Shown here piece by piece: positions 23,001 to 33,853 of a stretch of 64,000 nt of DNA. A model generated the notes under the pieces. The model ran no database searches. It had not been told where the DNA came from and saw only the letters and a program-made list of their open reading frames with translations. Position 1 is the stretch's first letter; every line of letters starts with the position of its first letter. This stretch comes from Neonectria sp. B-13 (taxonomy: Eukaryota > Ascomycota > Sordariomycetes > Hypocreales > Nectriaceae). The stretch covers positions 682,001-746,000 of the forward strand of contig NOKP01000022.1 of NCBI GenBank assembly GCA_002682825.1, read 5' to 3'. The position numbers were made by a program, and so were the translations under genes.

Positions 23001-23740
23001 TCAATTGCACTCCGCAAAGAATGAATGCCGCACGACACATCTTTGGGGGGGTCTGCAGCTTTGCATTCCATCTCAATTTTCTCAATTTCCTTCCCAAGTT
23101 TCTCAATTTCCTCCTTAAGTTTGTCACCATCCCCCTCAAGTTTGGCATGTTCCTTCTCAAATTTGTCATGTAAGTTTTCAAGTTTTTCACGTTTCTCTTC
23201 AAGTTCCATACGTTTCTTATCCAACTCGCCATATTCCTCTGCAAGTTTGCAATAATCCTCTGGAAAGATGAGAAACTGGGCAATCTTTGGCTTCCCCATC
23301 GCCCGGACGATGGATCTGCCGTTGAACAGCTCACACACCTCCGCAGACGTGGAGGACATGAGTTCGATCTCGGCGAGTGCTCGGTTCTCCCTTGCACGCC
23401 CGATAAAGGACCTCGCAAGTAGCGAGCCCTGGACCCGGATGGCAGCCGTGATGGCGGTCAAGATGCCCAGCGGCACCATGGCGAAGATGACGTGGTCCGC
23501 CCATGTCAGGCTCTCGCTCATGAACTGTTTCGCAAATTGTTCACCGAAAAGAGCGAGAATCCTGGTATTTGCGCCAGTCAGCCAATTGAACCATGAAAGC
23601 GACGCAAGGCAGACCTACGGCGCAACGTCGGAAAAGAGATTGAAGGCAAATTCGGCGTCATCTGCTGCAGCGACCGTGGTCGCTAGGAGTACCACAGAGA
23701 GCAGGCGAACGCCCGCGGCGGTCGAGGTACGGCGTAACAT
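17063..23740 (-). CDS. giant membrane protein: coiled coil, ankyrin repeats, C-terminal SPRY
   Basis: Nine exons (23740-23619, 23561-22975, 22919-22042, 21976-20833, 20772-19924, 19803-17767, 17708-17576, 17520-17273, 17220-17063) close in frame to 2051 residues. A signal peptide (1 to about 25) precedes a hydrophobic segment near 64-86, an E/K-rich coiled coil near 140-208, further membrane helices near 341-368, 381-406, 540-562 and 567-588, a long region without known domain, ankyrin repeats from about 1195 to 1870 (GWTPLHY, GRSPIHIAALEG, TPLHFAAEKG), and an SPRY domain (SWAYHGDDGM, FGAGDVVGVCLNL, YPCVGFDV). The N-terminal block ELMSSTSAEVCELFNGRSIV is widespread in Pezizomycotina. Ankyrin and SPRY both bind proteins. 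The exon 5/6 junction is least certain: the donor at 19923 and acceptor at 19804 are needed to avoid a stop. Function unknown. Confidence 0.83.
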
Positions 23741-24841
23741 GACGATGTGGTTCAAGGTAATATTGGTGAGATGAAGTGGAACTTTGGGAGGTGAAACCGG
23801 ATACCAGCCGGTCGTGCGAATATTAGTATATTGCCCATGGGAACCCAACATCACAGCCACTGATTTTTAGGCAGCAGTTTCCGCACTTCTCAAAATGCAT
23901 GGCACCCACGAGTACTCGTGGCTGGCTGAGCTATCACTCGGAGCAGACAGGATGAGTAAAAGGGGCCAATAGAAACATGATCTGTTGCGCCTGTCAAGAG
24001 AGGAATCAAGTGCCGGCATGATGGCGTCCGGCACTATTGGACGGCTATCCACGGTTTGAGGCGAGGCTTTGCTGTAGCGGGCAACCGGTGAGCAAGGGTA
24101 AGGTAACACAACCTTTCAGCTGCTCCAGGATTCATCCATCCGATAAGACAGAGCGGGCATGGAGTACTCATTCGAGTAAGAAGTCTTTCAGCCACTTCGC
24201 CTCTAATCCTGCTCCCTTCGTAAACTGTCATGCTTTATTCCAGTGCTCATTGAGGCCATAGATGGCAACGATATCTACAGCGTCTTCATCATTATAATCT
24301 TGATCAATCAGAGCGAACAACCCGCATCTGGGCTCTCCTGTACCCAACGCATCTTTATTCGTTGAGTTGAGTTGTTTGTCTAAATTTCCACTGCGAGACT
24401 TCTCAGTTTGTAAAGAGCTGATATGCCCTTTGTAATATGAAAAATATTGTATTCTTTGTAGGATATAGCAAACCGACCGTTATTTAAATCAAGCCGAGCG
24501 AAGAGGACCTTCCCATGAGACCATTGGCCTCGTCTTGAAACGTATTATTTGACCTACAGTTTTCAATTCCAGCCTCAGTGGCTGTATCTCAACACTACCT
24601 CACTTGCAGTCACGGTCCTCAGATGGAAATTTTCATATGTTGGCCAACGCTTAAGATTTATGAGTACCAGCTTCAACACACGGCCGGGCATGTGCAGCCG
24701 AAACTAACAAAGAAAGAATATATACACTGCAAGAGTAAAGTCAAGTAATCACACCATTTCATAGCTAATGGCAGTCAACTCCTTGTCGGACAGACACCGA
24801 GCCATACTGCAAGAGTCCCCCGCAACGAGATGCTGCGTGAT
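23741..24841. other. intergenic, no gene seen
   Basis: Upstream region of the giant ankyrin gene and downstream region of the pectate lyase. No frame here shows a domain, signal peptide or paired intron borders, and I find no RNA gene. Confidence 0.5.
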
Positions 24842-25843
24842 TTAGAAGGTGAGGGTCTGGCCAGCAGTTCCGTAGACGTTAGCCTTGACCTTGCTGCTAC
24901 CGTACTTGCTGTAGCTGTAAGGGATGGAAGAGCTCGTAAGGGTGCCGGTGGGGGCGTCGTTGGTGCTGCCGCCAAGAGAGACGTCACTGACCACGACGTA
25001 ACCGTCGGAGCTAGAGTCAACAGAGGTAATAGCGGTAGCATCGCTGCAGTCTTCGAATGTAGTGGACTCAACGAGGACCTGAGCACCCATGCGAGAGTTG
25101 ATGCCTGTTGCTCCGAGAGTCAGGTAGTAGTTGTTGTAGATGTGAACGGTACCAAATCGAACAGAGGGAGCACGCGAGTTGATGTTGTACCAGTAGTTGT
25201 TGGCATAGGTGACATGGAGCTTGCCCTTATCTTCAGACGAGTTGCTATCAGAGTGGCCAACTAGGGATGCCTTATAGTGGTCATGGAGGAAGGTGTTGGA
25301 GACAGTGATGTAGTCAGAGGCGTGAGAGATATCGAGTAGTCCGTCGTAGTAATCCTTGCCGTTGTCCATGTTGGACGAGAGGTCGCAGTGGTCAACCCAC
25401 ACATTGGTGGAGGCCTGAATACCAATGGCATCGCCGTTATCGGCCAAAACCTCAGAGATCTGAAGGTTGCGGAGGATGACATTCTCTCGGTCCTTAACAT
25501 ATAGACCAATGCCCTTAAGCTTAGAACCATAGGCGCCCACAATAGTCTTGTCAGACGTGACCTTGACCTGAGTGGCGCCCGAAATAGTGCCCTTGACATA
25601 GATGACCATAGAGCTCGAGGACGTAGCGGCCTTAGTGAATTGGGCCAAGGTCGAGACGGTGGTGGTGGTCCCGCCCTTTCCACCAGTGGTACCCCCATTC
25701 TGAGTGGCATAGCCGAGAGTACAGGTTTCCGTGATGGCAGATCGCTTGTCCAGAGCGTGGGTGGCATCCTCCTCGAGAGTAGGGGTCGGAGTAGCGGTGG
25801 CTAGGCCCATGAGGGAAAGCTGGAAGACATTGGAGAACTTCAT
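24842..25843 (-). CDS. plyA: pectate lyase, polysaccharide lyase family 1
   Basis: A single-exon gene of 333 residues. A signal peptide ends near ATATPTP, followed by a short propeptide reaching DKR, a kexin-like site, so the mature enzyme is secreted. The PL1 parallel beta-helix is clear: VWVDHCDLSS with the calcium-ligand aspartates, DYYDGLLDISHASDYITVS, HDHYKASLVGHSD, and NINSRAPSVRFG with the catalytic arginine. It cleaves polygalacturonate by beta-elimination, outside the cell, in a calcium-dependent way. Length is normal for the family and all key residues are present. A broken partial copy lies 1.6 kb upstream at 27450-27573. The symbol is given by analogy with Aspergillus. Confidence 0.95.
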   Translation of the reverse strand: MKFSNVFQLSLMGLATATPTPTLEEDATHALDKRSAITETCTLGYATQNGGTTGGKGGTTTTVSTLAQFTKAATSSSSMVIYVKGTISGATQVKVTSDKTIVGAYGSKLKGIGLYVKDRENVILRNLQISEVLADNGDAIGIQASTNVWVDHCDLSSNMDNGKDYYDGLLDISHASDYITVSNTFLHDHYKASLVGHSDSNSSEDKGKLHVTYANNYWYNINSRAPSVRFGTVHIYNNYYLTLGATGINSRMGAQVLVESTTFEDCSDATAITSVDSSSDGYVVVSDVSLGGSTNDAPTGTLTSSSIPYSYSKYGSSKVKANVYGTAGQTLTF

Positions 25844-27449
25844 CTTGGCAGTCTGACGATGTTTTCGAGGCGGTGATTGTAGAGTGGAAAGATGTTGATG
25901 TTTTCACTGATGGTTGTGCAGAACCAGTCTTGACACAAGACGAAGGGAGCAGAAGAAGGATGGCGAATGGAGGAAAGCTGGCTGGAAATAGTGAATGGGT
26001 CAAAAAAGAACATCGTCGTCATCTATGACCTTATATATAAGTTCTGTTCATTATAGTAGCCATCACTTGACTACCGTCTTAGACAACCTCATTCAAGAAT
26101 GCCCACCTTGAAGAAGGCTCACATGGGTCGATGGCAAGACATACACCGGTTGAACTTCGATGTGGATAGCCAATCGTGCAACGGACGAAGTTGCACGAAT
26201 TGGAGATTTCACCGTCGATGGCCTAGACTCCGCGAGACCCTCAAAACAACCCGCCATACCACGCGGACGGGTGAGGTTATGGATGGAGAGTGGGCCGGGG
26301 ATGAAACGGACGTGGGACCAGGGTGGACGAAGACCTGAGGTCCCGTCCTGTTCAAGGATAGTGCCGTACAACCGGGTGGTGAGCCTTGGCCTTGGGAGAG
26401 GTTGCGTAGACGGAGATTTACGAATGGCCTGCCACCAATAAATAACCCCGGATTTGATTTGATCAAGGCGGAAGGTATTCGGCTTCAAGAGTGAGTCTAG
26501 ACGACGATCTACAGCAAGATTGAGATGGCCCACACTCTTGACGATACGATTTCCACCACCGCCGCCGCCAAGCAATATTGAGATGGCTTTCTGGTGCAAT
26601 GCCCAAATACAGGGAAGGGCACTTGCTCTAGGCCGCGCGTTGCTGCTTACGCTAGGAACGTGGTCAAGTGGCCCTTTAATCTACCCTGTCAGGTGACGCC
26701 AGTCGTTTGCCCCGATTGGAGCAAAGAACGAGACATAGACCACTGTACCTGGAAAGGGTCGAGGAAGAACCCGGTCGGTAATTGCGGGGTTGGCCGTCCT
26801 CGATGCAGTGGAGCGTTACCCTTGCTAGGGGGACGGCGATATACAGCAGAACGATCTAGGCGCCGGGACTTGAGGATCCGTATTGTTTGCGGCCGGCAAG
26901 AGGTAGTTTCTTCCTTGGCATCTCGGCTCTGGAAAGGTCATTGTACCATGTAGTCTTCGGTGTGGATATGGGCATGTGATGAGGTCAGGACTACGAATCC
27001 TCCTAGCACTCCTGGTTCGAGTATGCATAATTATTAGCAAAGACCTCAGCACCTAGGCCGTGTTGGGAAACTGGACATCTCCGCATTTCCGTATTCGTAG
27101 TTTTGCCTTGCTTATGGAAAGACTTTGACGAGTAGTAGTCGTATGTGGACCTCCTTACAGATGAATCGTCGGCGCCTCAATGTGATTGGAACGAGAAAGC
27201 CCAATTCCCCCAACCCCCGACATTTGACTCTCGCAACAGGCACGGAGTACTAAAAACAAGGTCTTCCGTCTCACCAAGACCGGTCAATTCGCCTTTTGGG
27301 AAATGTGCTGCCGGATCAGCGGTGAGGTGGCCGACAACTGAGACCCAGAAGCGGATACCGCTCAGGAAGGATTAACCTTGTATAAACAGGGTATTCGGTG
27401 AATCCGGAAGGAAAAGGAGAGGATATACGTTCCGGTCTGTCGTAGCAAA
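25844..27449. other. pectate lyase upstream region and gene-free DNA
   Basis: The first 250 bp hold the pectate lyase promoter and leader. Beyond that the stretch is GC-normal with several long frames on both strands, none with a domain or a plausible intron pattern. Nothing else is supported. Confidence 0.45.
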
Positions 27450-27573
27450 TAGGGATGCCTTATAGTGGTCGTGAAGGGAAGTGACGTAGTCAGAGGCATG
27501 ACAGATATTAAGTAGTTCATTGTAGTAATCCTGGCTGTCGTCCATATGGAGGGGAGATTGTGTTAATCAACCG
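27450..27573 (-). pseudogene. ectopic fragment of the pectate lyase gene
   Basis: This stretch aligns base by base with 25258-25399 of the pectate lyase gene on the same strand: TAGGGATGCCTTATAGTGGTC is shared, then GTAGTCAGAGGC, AGTAGT.C.TCGTAGTAATCC-like and GTCGTCCAT-like blocks, then AATCAACC matching GTCAACCC. A gap of about 12 bp and many transitions separate them, and stops break the frame. It covers only about 40 codons of the beta-helix core. An AT-rich block begins right after it. Confidence 0.75.
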
Positions 27574-28084
27574 ATATAATATAAAGTATTCAAGTGTTTA
27601 TAATAAAGTAAAGTAGTGTGACGTAAATGACCAGATATCGTAATATATTACAATAGATAAATATTACATCTATAGAATCTTACTGTGTCAACTGCTGTGT
27701 TTTATCTACTGCGTTGCGTTGATCGTTCAGATGATATCGACTAAGGCTAAAAATACGTTAAATAAATCTTCGATCTGGATGTACTAAGGAATAATATCAC
27801 TCTTTAGTTCTAAGGTTATACTAAAGTTAACTTAAGCAATATTCCATGTATACGAGATAAGATAGCTAACCAGCGGAGAAATGCTCGTTGCACAAAATCT
27901 GTGCCGCGAGCACACAATGTCATGGTGACACTTGGCGAATAGGGCACATACATAGGTAGGAAAGGAGGGATAGGGTCAAGCGAGCAAGTGAGAAAGTGAG
28001 GGCGATAGAGAAATAAGATAATAGACAAAGAGATGTAAACCATTTTCATCGATTAGAGCCCTGCCTTCCCTTCCCACCCTGCCT
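27574..28084. other. AT-rich intergenic DNA
   Basis: From about 27575 to 27870 the sequence is strongly AT-rich with TATAATATAAAG-like runs and stops in all frames, as in the block at 6785-7110. It abuts the broken pectate lyase fragment, consistent with decay of a duplicated segment. No gene is seen. Confidence 0.45.
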
Positions 28085-28180
28085 GCCTGCTTGCCTGCTT
28101 GCCTGCTTGCCTGCTTGCCTGCTTGCCTGCTTGCCTGCTTGCCTGCTTGCCTGCTTGCCTGCTTGCCTGCTTGCCTGCTC
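28085..28180 (+). repeat. 8-bp tandem repeat (GCCTGCTT) x12
   Basis: GCCTGCTT is repeated eleven times without error, with a twelfth copy ending in C instead of T. It lies just beyond the 3' end of the MARVEL-type gene at 28219-29452. A unit of eight is not a multiple of three, and a forward frame through it (LACLPACL) is an artefact. Confidence 0.95.
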
Positions 28181-28218
28181 TATGCTTAGCCTGTTCAATT
28201 AACCCCTCTCCCTCCCTC

Positions 28219-29452
28219 CTAAAGGGAAGTAAGGCCGGCCGGGGCCTCTACGGGGGGGGGACTCTGAGGAGGCTGGCCGTGGGCGAGAGGCTGGTATGTG
28301 GCCTGCGGAGGTGGATGAGGTGTTTGCTGGACCATGGGAGGCTGCTGGATGAAGTAGCTTCCGGTTGGCGGAGGCTGGGTATAGAACTGTGAAGGAACCT
28401 GCTGCTGCTGCTGCTGGCCTTGAATTGAGAAGTAATGGGGGTGGGCCTGGAGAGGATATTGGGGAGACACGGAGGCCATTTCCTTCTCAGGGGAGTGCAG
28501 CTGAGGCGGAAAGCCCTGCACTGGCGACGTTGGGTTGAAGTTGCTCTGTCCGGCGGGAAGCTCGAACTTCGCAACGGCTTGATAGTTGGTCATTCCCTGG
28601 GGCTGTATGTGGGTTTGCATCTGGTGCGGCATCTGAGGCTGCGTCTGGGGCTGGGCCGTCAGGGGAGATGTGCCGAAGCTCACGGGTTTGCTGTGAAGCC
28701 CAGTGCAGCGGTGGCGGGAGATGGCCATGCTGTGAATGACAAGGGAGATGACGAAGAACAGACTGCAAGAAAGGAAGTCCATCAGTGCTCAAGCAAAACA
28801 TCTAAGCGGGGATTGACATGACCTACAACTCAAGAGCACCCAAACCAGAAGCAGTGGCGAGGATGGCTCCGAAGGCGAGGACCTCTCCAGACAGGGTTCC
28901 GTAGTAACAGTAGTGGTAAGCGCAATAGCCAGAGTCACTCCAGAAGTAGGCTGTCTGGGATGCAAGAAGGGCGAAGGAGATAAGCCAGAAGAGGAGGAGG
29001 AAGATGTCCAGGGCGAGGATGGCCCAGTAGTTATAAAACTGGGGCACGCGCAAGTGGGCAATGATAATCCAGAGGGTGGTGATGAAGGTAGCGACAGCCT
29101 ATGGAGGTAGACAACACTGTTAATACGCTGAGGTTTTATTTGGTGAAGTTTCCGCGACTTTGGCAGCAAGCTCTGCTCTGTATCATGTTGCGAAGGGCCG
29201 GTGGAAACTCACGGTGAAGAGCATCAGGCAGTTGCCCTGGAAAGGGATGATATAGAGCGTGAAGGAGAGGATGGCGAGGAGGAGGATGCTGAAGGCGAAC
29301 TGGAAGACGCGTAGGACGATGAAGCGTGAGGGATAGTTGGGGAAGTGCTCCCTCCCTTTTTGGCGGACAGTGTTTTGAACCATGGCGATGGTGGCCTCGT
29401 TGTCGTTGCTGGTGTTGTTCATGTTATTTAATGATGGTGGTGTCGTTGTCAT
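28219..29452 (-). CDS. MARVEL-like four-helix membrane protein with Q/P-rich tail
   Basis: Exons 29452-29213, 29098-28827 and 28762-28219 give 351 residues. Four hydrophobic helices are visible: FIVLRVFQFAFSILLLAIL, the one spanning LMLFTAVATFITTLWIIIA (formed by splicing), ILALDIFLLLFWLISFALL, and the one around LATASGLGALEFLFFVISLV. The small paired-helix layout with a cysteine-rich loop (YCAYHYCYYG) is that of fungal MARVEL-domain proteins of the plasma membrane. The C-terminal 170 residues are rich in Gln and Pro (QPQTQPQMPHQMQ, GQQQQQQ) and should be disordered and cytosolic. Splice borders GTGAGT, GTAGGT and TAG/CAG are good. Role is not known. Confidence 0.82.
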
Positions 29453-30809
29453 CGAGCTGCTTTTGCTTTCTCAACTTTGGCGCACAGCACTGAGAGGTGG
29501 ACGAGGAACTTTGCAAACCAGTCGCAATCCACTGAAGATTAAGGCAGCAAGAAGGATAAACGACCAGACAACAGGAACGAGAGCTGCAAGGAGGCCAGGC
29601 CATCTCAAGCTTTATCTACCACAGCCCTGTCCTTCCCTTCAAACTCCAGACGCCAACGTAACGCCATGGGAAAAGAAGCAACGCGCCTAGACGGCAAGAC
29701 GGCTAACCCCAGAAGCAGGCACCCTCGTAGTCGAATCTAGATTTCCCTGGATCAACTCACAACCTGCCTTGCGGGCAGCTGAAAACAGGAGTCCTAGCGC
29801 TAGAGGTGCGACTGGTTTGAGGCGGAGGGTCATCGTCGATGCCAGCCGGGAAATGCCGCAATGATGGATGCATGAGAGGCTAACAACTGATAGGGAGTGA
29901 GTGGGGTGAAAAGAAACACAATTATTGCTGGAACAGATACTTTCAGAGTAGTTTTAAGCTTTTGCTTTGATTTTCAACCTCTAAATTCCCATGCGCAATA
30001 GAGCTCCTTCTCCCGGACTCCTCATGGTGACTTTGGAGTTTAACACTGATCAGCCAAGTCTCAAAATCAATGTCATAGACTCGTGGTGTGGAAACCAGCT
30101 AGCTCTTGGCCCTCTGCCTGGTCGCCATTCCAGCTCTTGCGTGTTATACTTCAACAACAAGGTTGGGCCCCGAACTTAGGTGCCACACGGCGGCTGCGCA
30201 TGGGCCCTTAGACTAGAACAACATTAGACTTGCACAATACACACTCATTAGCCAGCGCCCCGCGGCTTTGGTTCAGGGTTCATGGCTAGGCTTAGCTCTC
30301 TCTCTTGGATTTCTCTCTTAATAGGTGAAAGAAAGAAGGAAGGAAGCAAGAAAGAGAGAAAAGAAACAACATATTAAAGGAAATAACGTTTAATTAACCT
30401 TAAAAAATGCTATAAAGTTCTATTGGGATTTTTAATACAAGTACTACTAGCACTATATGGATAATATCCCTTCACCTCTATACCGAGCAGGATGTCACAG
30501 CCCGGTCTGCACCTCGTCATATAACGCAGAACAGTCATGCCCACCCCTACAATTTCCATTTAATCATAAGAAGATCATACACGTACCTCTATTTAGTATA
30601 TTAGAATAAAGCCTTAAGCTCTTTAGCTATTGATATATTTGATCATAAATAACTATCTTTTATATATAATTAGACTGTGGTCGACAGTGCTCAGTATAAT
30701 ATCTTAGTCTACTAGGTTATATGCTTCACACTTTAGACGTACTTTATACCCGGAGGTTAGACCCGACCGTCTCCCATTCGTGCGCTCTGGTCTCGACATG
30801 GCTTTTCTC
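29453..30809. other. intergenic with AT-rich block
   Basis: Promoter side of the MARVEL-type gene, then unannotatable DNA. A purine-rich tract (gaaagaaggaaggaagcaag-like) occurs near 30325-30370 and an AT-rich block spans about 30361-30740, with TGTCACAGCCCGG inside it that could be a relic LTR edge; I cannot confirm it. No gene is seen. Confidence 0.4.
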
Positions 30810-31475
30810 TCAGCCAGTGGACCTAGTTATCGCACGTTGAAGAATCATTGTAAGAACGGCAACGGCAACCTGTGTGTAAGGTATTAGCTCCCTGATGTAG
30901 ACAGCTGCGCGTCTCACCGAGAGTATGTTGGCGCTTACCAGAGACAAGCCCGACCACCCCTGGATCCGGATCCTAGCGCCCGATTCCACTGTCTGCGTCA
31001 TGGTGATAGTTTTTACCGAGACCACGGTGCTGCCACTGCCACCGTCCGTCGCTCCCGTCGTCCGTGTAGGCGACGGCTCCGAATCCTCCGTAGTCGTCGC
31101 GGCTGGCGGCTGTGTGACCACCGCCGCTCCGCAGTAGCCATCGAATACGGACACGGCACGGCTCAAGTCGACGGCGTTAGTCGAACAGCGTGTGTCCACG
31201 CATAATGACAGCCAAGAGACAGCCGAGGGTCGGAGGTCGGCGCGGCAGTAGCACGCGTCGGCGACGGGGACGTCGCAGTCGTTGTCGGTGTACGCCTCGC
31301 AGCACTCCATGGCGCTACCGAGTAGGTCCTGGCCGACGTCGTTGAAGAAGCAGGAGGTGGCACATTGGCGTTGCTTGCTGTAGTCTGGAAGGGCGGAGAT
31401 TGTCTGTGGGGGGCTGGAGGCTGTGGCCATGTGGTAGAGGGCGGCGAGGCTGAGGAGGTGCTTGAGGGGTACCAT
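30810..31475 (-). CDS. small cysteine-rich secreted or GPI-type protein
   Basis: A signal peptide (MVPLKHLLSLAALYHMATA) begins at the ATG at 31475. The ectodomain has ten cysteines in about 85 residues (CATSC, ECC, DNDC, ACYC, LC, RC, GYC), a CFEM-like spacing but not a clear CFEM, then a Thr/Ser-rich stalk. Splicing out 30870-30938 (GTAAGC..CAG) yields 198 residues ending in a hydrophobic LVAVAVLTMIL tail, as for GPI or tail anchoring; read-through also stays in frame and gives 221 residues with a longer tail. Extracellular role likely, perhaps wall or iron related as for CFEM proteins, but this is a guess. Confidence 0.7.
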   Translation of the reverse strand: MVPLKHLLSLAALYHMATASSPPQTISALPDYSKQRQCATSCFFNDVGQDLLGSAMECCEAYTDNDCDVPVADACYCRADLRPSAVSWLSLCVDTRCSTNAVDLSRAVSVFDGYCGAAVVTQPPAATTTEDSEPSPTRTTGATDGGSGSTVVSVKTITMTQTVESGARIRIQGWSGLSLVSANILSVRRAAVYIRELIPYTQVAVAVLTMILQRAITRSTG

Positions 31476-33853
31476 GGCGAGGCTGGTATTAACGGCTCCG
31501 CCCTCAATGTCAAGTTTGTCAACGTAAGTTGGATGACTCGAGTGAAGTGGCGCGAGGGAACGCAAGCAGATAGAAAGGCTACCTACGAAATAGCCAATCG
31601 TGCGATGAGCAAGGGAAGAAGAGAAGAGCCACAAGAAACAACGGAAACGTGGAGGCGAGTTGATATGAGTGCGGTCGTTGACAGTCGGTGGTGGCTTGTA
31701 GAGCTGAAGGTCAAGCAAGCCACTAGAAGTCTAGACGCTCTTGGCGTGTTGGCGCCTCAATTTTCGCAGGGCCTCGACCAAGGACGCCACTTGTCGATAC
31801 TTCGTGGTGCGAAGTGGCGGCACGGCGCGAGCCTAATTCCAGCCCTCGACCTGTCAGAGCTGCAGTGCCTCTCATAGCTAGTCTGACATCTTTGGAATCC
31901 GGGGAAGGGTCATGTGCTAAAAGCAGGGTTGGGAGAAAGGTTAGACTAGATAGAAAAGATAGATGGGTTCGGGTCAGATGTCAAGGTTAATAAATGAATT
32001 TGAAAATTGACCGGGCTTGAGACCAAGACACCAACGCGTGATACAGTAATTGCAACCCGTTAGATTCCCTCATAAAGGGATCAACACATCTCGCGCCATC
32101 CTCCCGCCACGCGGCGGCCCATTCGACACCGTGACAGCCTTGGTCCCCTTACTTGTAAGAGGAAACTTCCAGATCTGCCCCGACATACTGACATCCATGA
32201 ATTCTCTGTCTAGCCTAGCTCTGGAGACATGTCTCGGAGCTTGGGGTGATTTTCCTCCACGTATGAGTGGGAGAAGGAGATTATGAGCCGGAAAGGAAGC
32301 CGCGAAACCGTGGCCAGCGGAACATCGGCAGCGAAGTCCCACCAATGCCACCCGCATCGAGCAGCCATAAGTGACGGGGCAATTTAGTCTATCTGTTCCC
32401 AAAAAGGGATTCCAAGGAAGCATGTCCCAAAACAGGGCCAATGACAAGTCACCCAGGCCGCAGCGATGCATCTCTCCTTGGTTTCTCGCTCGTTTTCTCT
32501 TCTTTGCGCCACTGTCTTATATCTAAAACCGACCCATGACTCTCAAAGCAGCTCGTCAGAACCAAGGATCTTGCGATGGGAATCATAATAAGTACGATTG
32601 CATCGTTGTGCTAAACAAGAGTAAACTACATTCCCTGCTAAAATTGAATAATTTGTGTATGGCCAGTAAATTGACTCCAGGGTCATTAATGTCTTTATTT
32701 TGGATTGACGGTAGAAAATAGAGTAAAATACAGAAAACTCCAAAAAATACATAATGTCTCAGGTAAGTCAAGTTATGTGGGGGTGCTCCTCGACTCACTT
32801 GACTTGACAAACTCCCTCAACTTAACTTACTGGAGTGCCAGCGAGCCCAAACTCGCTCAACTCAGCTTGACTTGACGGAAGCGCTGATGTGAATTCCACT
32901 GAATCGATCTACTGAAAAGAGCAAGCCTTTAATTCACGGCTGGCTATCCATGTCAAAGCACTGAAGTGGCTATATTATCACCAGTGATTGACCGGAGTGC
33001 CACGTTGAGTAACGAAAGGAATTAAAGAACAAACCTTGCATTGATCTTAGACGTCTAGTTGATAGTGTACTTGTTCGCGATCTACATAGACAGCCATTGT
33101 GCTTGGTTTTGCGTCGTGTTGGCATTGCGCTTAGATGGATTTCTGACCACAACAATTCAACTTCCCCATTGCCCATGCACCTTTTCAAGTTGATCTGCTG
33201 ATAAACTCCTCGATACCCTTGACCAGTTTCAGTAGGCACATACGTTCACACACGGTCAAGTCAAATGAAGATGCAATCTTCCGCCTGACACATCTCTGCC
33301 ATATCACTGACGCCCCAATGACGATATGGCTCGGTCCAAAAGAATGTGAGAGCCCAAGATAGTGTCAATTTGAATTGGAGGGTGGCGTGCACTTAAAGAG
33401 GCGATTGATGCCCAATGCCTCTTGTAACAGTGGATGGAGAGAGCAAATTCTCCCCTCAGCCTTCTACCAGGTCTAGAATGGACATCTAATCCATTCCTTG
33501 GTTGTAACACCCAGATAGACGGAGCAACTTATTGCTCTAATTCCTGTCTGCTCTCAGAATACGATAAGTGGGTTCGCCACCGAGATATGACACAGGTGAC
33601 TCATCATTGGCAAAGCCGTGACATTCCCCTACGTCATAATTCGTTAAGAAAGCGGATTCCAGCCCGGTTTGAATCGATCGCTTATGGCGTGACGATATTT
33701 CAATTTGCGACTGACCAACACTAATCGTTAATCCTTTTATTTTATCACGGCAATTGACAACCTTTGGCAAAGCTGGCATAAAGGGCTTCGTCAGCTGCAG
33801 CTGGATTAGCGACGTCGAATCGTCGATAACTTCATCGCGCAACAGTGACAGCG
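31476..33853. other. long gene-free stretch
   Basis: About 2.4 kb without a supportable gene. Frames of up to 170 codons exist, but none shows a domain. Around 32757-32876 there are clustered CTTGACTTGAC and AACTTAACTTACT words in both orientations, a low-order quasi-repeat that may be a small mobile-element relic. The last 150 bp form the leader of the CorA-like gene. Confidence 0.4.

Noticed and set aside
22144..23774. Several plus-strand frames rich in Leu, Ser and Phe
   Set aside because: They are antisense shadows of the charged coiled-coil and membrane exons of the large ankyrin-SPRY gene.
28099..28392. Forward frame giving repeated LACLPACL
   Set aside because: It is a translation of the 8-bp tandem repeat and runs antisense to the MARVEL-type gene.
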